Positions 60,483-64,000 of a DNA stretch of 64,000 nt are shown in pieces. Origin of the DNA: Trichaptum fuscoviolaceum (taxonomy: Eukaryota > Basidiomycota > Agaricomycetes > Hymenochaetales > Trichaptaceae). The DNA lies in assembly GCA_910574455.1 (NCBI GenBank), contig CAJSYZ010000005.1, positions 1,922,001 to 1,986,000 of the forward strand, read 5' to 3'. The notes under the pieces were generated by a model. That model saw only the letters and a program-made list of their open reading frames with translations. It had not been told where the DNA came from and did no database searches. Position 1 is the first letter of the stretch, and every line of letters starts with the position of its first letter. The translations under genes were made by a program, and so were the position numbers.

Positions 60483-61706
60483 TTAGATCCTTCCGCTATG
60501 GTCATGCGCGTAGTCCCTCGACATCAATGAGTTGTCTTGCGCAGATGGATGGTAGCCGTATGGACTAGTTTCCTGCCGGTGTATCTGGGGTAGAGTTTCC
60601 CAGCGGGTGATGTAGGGCTCCCTGGACTCTACGCTTGGTAGGAGGGACGTTTGCGGACTGTACTGAGCATCTAATCCCGGGAAACGCGAAGGAGGCAGTG
60701 AGTTTGCGGTAGATGGTCTTGAGTTGCTTCTTGAGGACGTGGAACCGGTGGAAGAGTACGCGTTTCCGTACGAGCTCATCATTGCCGGTGAATGCGCTGG
60801 GTGTGGGGCTCCATAGTCACCTGCTGAGTTCAATGCCGACGATGAAAGAGGGTTGTTCAGGAGCTGACTGTGGCTGATTTGCGGGAGCCTGTGGGGGAAT
60901 GAAGCTGACGCGACAAATCATTAAACTGACTTGCACTCACGTCTGTCGGCGACCCATGGGCGCGCTTGACACGGAGTATGGGTGTGTTTGTGGCTCACTG
61001 CAAATAGACCAGAAGTCAGGACCAGCTTCTGAACAAAGGGGGCCTCCATCTGACCTGTACCGGCGGTCGCTGCCGGACGGCGGTGCACTGGCGTATTGGG
61101 CTTCGTAGTCGCGCGCGTTGGAGTGGCTATTAGGGGTCACATCACGGGATGTCGACGAGGAGTCAGAAATCCGGGAGGCGGAGTCGGCAGTCGATGGGCG
61201 TTCTTGGAGGGCCGAGTTTCTGCGCACGGCGGGCTTCTTCTTGGGCGGTACCGCCTCCGGCCAGGTGCACTGTGTGGAATGGAGAGTGAGCCTGCAGGCT
61301 CGGGTGGCCAGTCTGTTTCATACCTCTCGCTGCCCGTGCGCGCACCTCTGGCACTTGGGTTTCGTCTCGTCGCACTGCGCCAGACGCGTTAGACTCCCCA
61401 CATGATCACCGAGTGGTCGGCGGTGGCACAAACCTTTATTTTCTTTCCTCTGCACGTCAGGCAGCCGGTCTTGCTCCGGGTGTATTTTGGACGCTTGCGC
61501 TGCGGCGCCTCGGGCCTCATCTGCGTCGCGATCAGGTGTACATGGCCGGGGAGGTTGGGCGAGTGTTGCGGATGCGGCGCCAGTAGATATTGCTGGTGGG
61601 CCTGGTGCTGCGACGAGACATAGGAGCTGCGCAAAAAAAGAGATGAAATCAGCTCAGAAAGGAGACCAAGGGACGAGATGACCGACTAAGGCATTTGGCT
61701 AGCCAT
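60483..61706 (-). CDS. Zn2Cys6 binuclear-cluster transcription factor
   Basis: Several exons starting at ATG 61704-61706: MASQMPY joined to SYVSSQHQAHQQYLLAPHPQ. The DNA-binding domain is RKRPKYTRSKTGCLTCRGKK then IK|CDETKPKCQRCAHGQRE|CTW. This gives six cysteines in the order C-x2-C-x6-C-x5-C-x2-C-x6-C, followed by a basic linker (PKKKPAVRRNSALQERPSTA). An intron between IK and CDE splits the cluster. The remainder is Ser/Pro/Tyr-rich (PPSGSDRRYR, SPAMMSSYGNAYSSTGSTSS) without the fungal-specific transcription-factor middle-homology domain, and ends SRDYAHDHSGRI. A nuclear regulator of unknown target genes, short for its family. Confidence 0.84.
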
Positions 61707-63411
61707 GTTGGCGACGAAGAAGACGGGGGGCAGAGATGGATGGACGGCGGCGATGAAGGTGGTACTTAAAGGCAAGCATAAGTGTGAGGATAAGATCTGT
61801 GAATCAGAGGGAAATCGGGGTTGTTGTAACCACAAAGAGCGGTGTGTGTCAGGGTTGGGCTTCTGCAGTTCTTTTACAATATTCCAATAATGTTATGTGG
61901 ATACGGGCACGCTTCAGGTGGTGGACAAGAAAACGACACTGAATATAAAAATATGGAAATTTTATCTATTTGGATTTAAACTCTGAACTTGAAACGCAGC
62001 CCGGCCGCTCGGATCACCCCTCTCTACTCGTTTTCGGCTTAGATCTGGGCAACAACATCTTTCCCGCCCACACGCAGCTCCTTATTGTATCTATATTTCT
62101 TCCAGCACAACTCCCCTGACAATCCCTCCTCTTCACTCTCTCTCCTAAGAGCAGAAGAACGACCGCAGAACTCTGCTACGTATATCCGGCCTTTTACCCC
62201 AATGTGTGCACCTTGGAGACACGCTGGAGCCTGGAGGCAGACAAAAGTGAGGTCGCCCTGTTTTATCTTATAAATTTCTTTGTCGTATTGTCGTATTGTC
62301 GTAAACAATGCCGTTGCGTCTCTTTGGCATTGCTGCGGCTGCCAGGGTGGCTCGGTCCGCCCACAACCGACTGTATAACAGCAATTAAATTCTATTTTTC
62401 AAATTCTCCCGTATTTCCGTTAACATACGGCTTGCTCGAAGTAGGGAATGCAATTGCTATGCTCCTGTGCACGGCGGGCTGAATTTCAGAGAAAAGCAAT
62501 ATATAACTGATGTCTGTTATGCAGGCAGTGTTGGGTGTATAAGCTGCAGTCACTAATGCGATGTCCCTGTCCTTCTCCCTTTGACTCCGAGTCTGTGCTT
62601 CTTCCCCCATCATGGGAATGTAATCAGTGTACAGCTACTAATGAGACGGAGGCTCCGCAAATCTTACTGCGTCACTTTGCTGTCGGCGGATATAAGCTAA
62701 CTGAGTGCATCCACGATATTATTGACGTGCGTATGATGCAGCTCATCAGATCCATGTAGGACCCAACCAACATAGGTCAGAGGGATCACCGTCTATGTCC
62801 GGAAGTGTCGAGAGACCAGCTTGAACTCTGTCTATTACCAGGTCTCGATCGCAAATGCATGCAGACAAGCGGCTGCAGAATAACGTATAAAGCTACCACC
62901 CTGTAAGTCATGGTCAGAAGAAGCAGGCAGAATCAGGCCTCGTGGCTAGATAGACAATACTTGAGAATTGAGCCCAAAGAAGACGATGGTAACATATTGA
63001 AGGGAAACAGGTTACATATTAGAAGCACGGAGTTACGAATGTTTAACATCCAGGAAGACCACATATAATTTAGACAGAATTCCTTCCACAATCATGTGCA
63101 TCGATCAGCGCTCACAGTTGCTCCTCCTTGTGCAGAACAAGGCAGGCCAGCCGCCTGTACGGCTTTAATCGATGTCGACTTTATAATAAAGTTTGATTCA
63201 AGAATTGAACTCAGTCCTATTTGTATGTTGAGAATCTTCTTCCTCTCCTGCAAAAGTAGACTAGCTCCGTGGAGATTGGGTCTGGTGAGAAGAAATAGTT
63301 GATCTACTATTGCCAATGAGGAGTGCAACGTCTTTGAAGCTCAGCCCTCAGACCAGTCGTTCGTGTTGCACCAAATATATACCCAACGTGGTAAACAAGA
63401 ATATTTCTAAT
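61707..63411. other. Intergenic region upstream of the Zn2Cys6 gene
   Basis: 1.7 kb with no supportable gene. It should contain the Zn2Cys6 promoter and the 3' region of the edge gene. GTCGTATT is repeated three times in tandem at about 62282-62301. Confidence 0.4.
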
Positions 63412-64000
63412 CTAGCCGTCCTCCATGTCGAAGTCTATGTCATCCAGTTCGCCGTCAGCTAGGTTTCGTAACGCTTTGATTGTTAAGGACAAGTCTGCAT
63501 GATAAGAGACGCCATGTGGGGAAAAGGTGCTATAGTCGGGGTCGGATTCATGGAAGCTAAAATCGCCGCGAGTCTGCAAGATGCGTCTGATGCGATGTGG
63601 CATGTCTTCTTGCGAAACATGCAGTCCTGACGATGCCGTACTCGTACTTGGCGCATCTGATACTGGGCTGAGCTCTCGTGCAGGGCCCAACGGTTGTATG
63701 ACAATTGAATACACAGAGGCTGAAGACACACGACGACTCATGGCCAGGGCTGGAGGTCGTGACTGGGGTGATGAATCTCTCGATTTACGTCTACCGCGGT
63801 CGATTGGAGCGTCATCGTCTCGTAGACTCGTTGGGTCATCATCCACATGAAGACCCCTTCGGAATGTGGGTTTGGACCAGCCCGGCGTAGCTACAATTCC
63901 TTCCTTTTCTTCAAGTCGCCACAGTTCAAGTCGCGCATGCCTGATTTCGTCATTGTCCGTCGCAGTCTTAAGCTTTTCAAATACGTTCCGCGTTCGTTCC
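63412..64000 (-). CDS. Unidentified protein, C-terminal part
   Basis: One frame is open from the right edge to TAG at 63412-63414, encoding about 195 residues. The start is off the window. It begins with a charged helix (VFEKLKTATDNDEIRHARLE, LWRLEEKEG), then a basic/Ser-rich, disordered stretch (RGRRKSRDSSPQSRPPALAM) and an ordered-looking tail (RIRRILQTRGDFSFHESDPD, ADLSLTIKALRNLADGELDD) ending in acidic residues. No family is recognised. The long frame and protein-like composition support it as coding. Confidence 0.6.
   Translation of the reverse strand, partial: ERTRNVFEKLKTATDNDEIRHARLELWRLEEKEGIVATPGWSKPTFRRGLHVDDDPTSLRDDDAPIDRGRRKSRDSSPQSRPPALAMSRRVSSASVYSIVIQPLGPARELSPVSDAPSTSTASSGLHVSQEDMPHRIRRILQTRGDFSFHESDPDYSTFSPHGVSYHADLSLTIKALRNLADGELDDIDFDMEDG

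Noticed and set aside
60483..61706. Mating-type or pheromone/receptor locus near regulators
   Set aside because: No homeodomain, STE3 receptor or CAAX-ending pheromone precursor could be found; the factor is Zn2Cys6.

Overview
The window is from a filamentous fungus, almost certainly a basidiomycete of the Agaricomycetes type. The evidence is dense genes on both strands, many GT-AG introns of about 47-66 nt, TACTAAC/CTNA-like branch sites, and gene content that reads as ordinary fungal housekeeping plus secreted proteins. The species cannot be named from the sequence. All gene models were spliced by eye from reading-frame continuity and protein-family fit. For the models whose exons were summed, the coding length is an exact multiple of three.

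Layout, left to right. 1-1467 (-) is a partial, membrane-anchored extracellular cupredoxin. A large hairpin at 1971-2127 and a TATA-driven TPR-only protein (2463-3548, +) follow. 3840-5700 is a composite copy of an unnamed repeat family. A divergent pair comes next: a mitochondrial PPR protein (5793-7661, -) and the cohesin kleisin Rad21 (7883-10199, +). A second divergent pair encodes secreted enzymes: a GH16 glucanase (10473-11846, -) and a pepsin-type aspartic protease (12900-15029, +). A LIM-LIM-C1-RhoGAP regulator spans 16196-21595 (+). A BTB/POZ protein (22148-24051), the very-long-chain 3-hydroxyacyl-CoA dehydratase of the ER (24500-25597) and a polyQ bZIP factor (26227-27388) are all on the minus strand.

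Protein phosphatase 5 (28662-31866, +) is followed by an inverted repeat copy (32140-32908). Then come an SR140/U2SURP splicing protein (33327-36220, +), a vigilin/Scp160-type multi-KH protein (36514-40861, -) and ERO1 (41267-43426, -). A third repeat copy lies at 44082-44852. A secreted lysozyme-like SLT protein (45783-47213, +) precedes a gene-poor 5.3 kb stretch that leads to a Pho80/Pcl-type cyclin (52536-54753, +). A small conserved hypothetical (55503-56141, -) is followed by another gene-poor 4.3 kb stretch, a Zn2Cys6 factor (60483-61706, -) and the 3' end of an unknown gene (63412-64000, -).

There is no obvious biosynthetic cluster or operon-like system, and most genes are unrelated housekeeping loci. 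The most unusual structure is the repeat family with three copies (one composite, two near-identical in inverted orientation). Each copy combines a TATA-bearing promoter-like block with ordered cassettes a-b-c that almost all measure 34 nt and begin with GT and end with AG. That is shorter than any gene intron delineated here, and no known element class fits it by eye.
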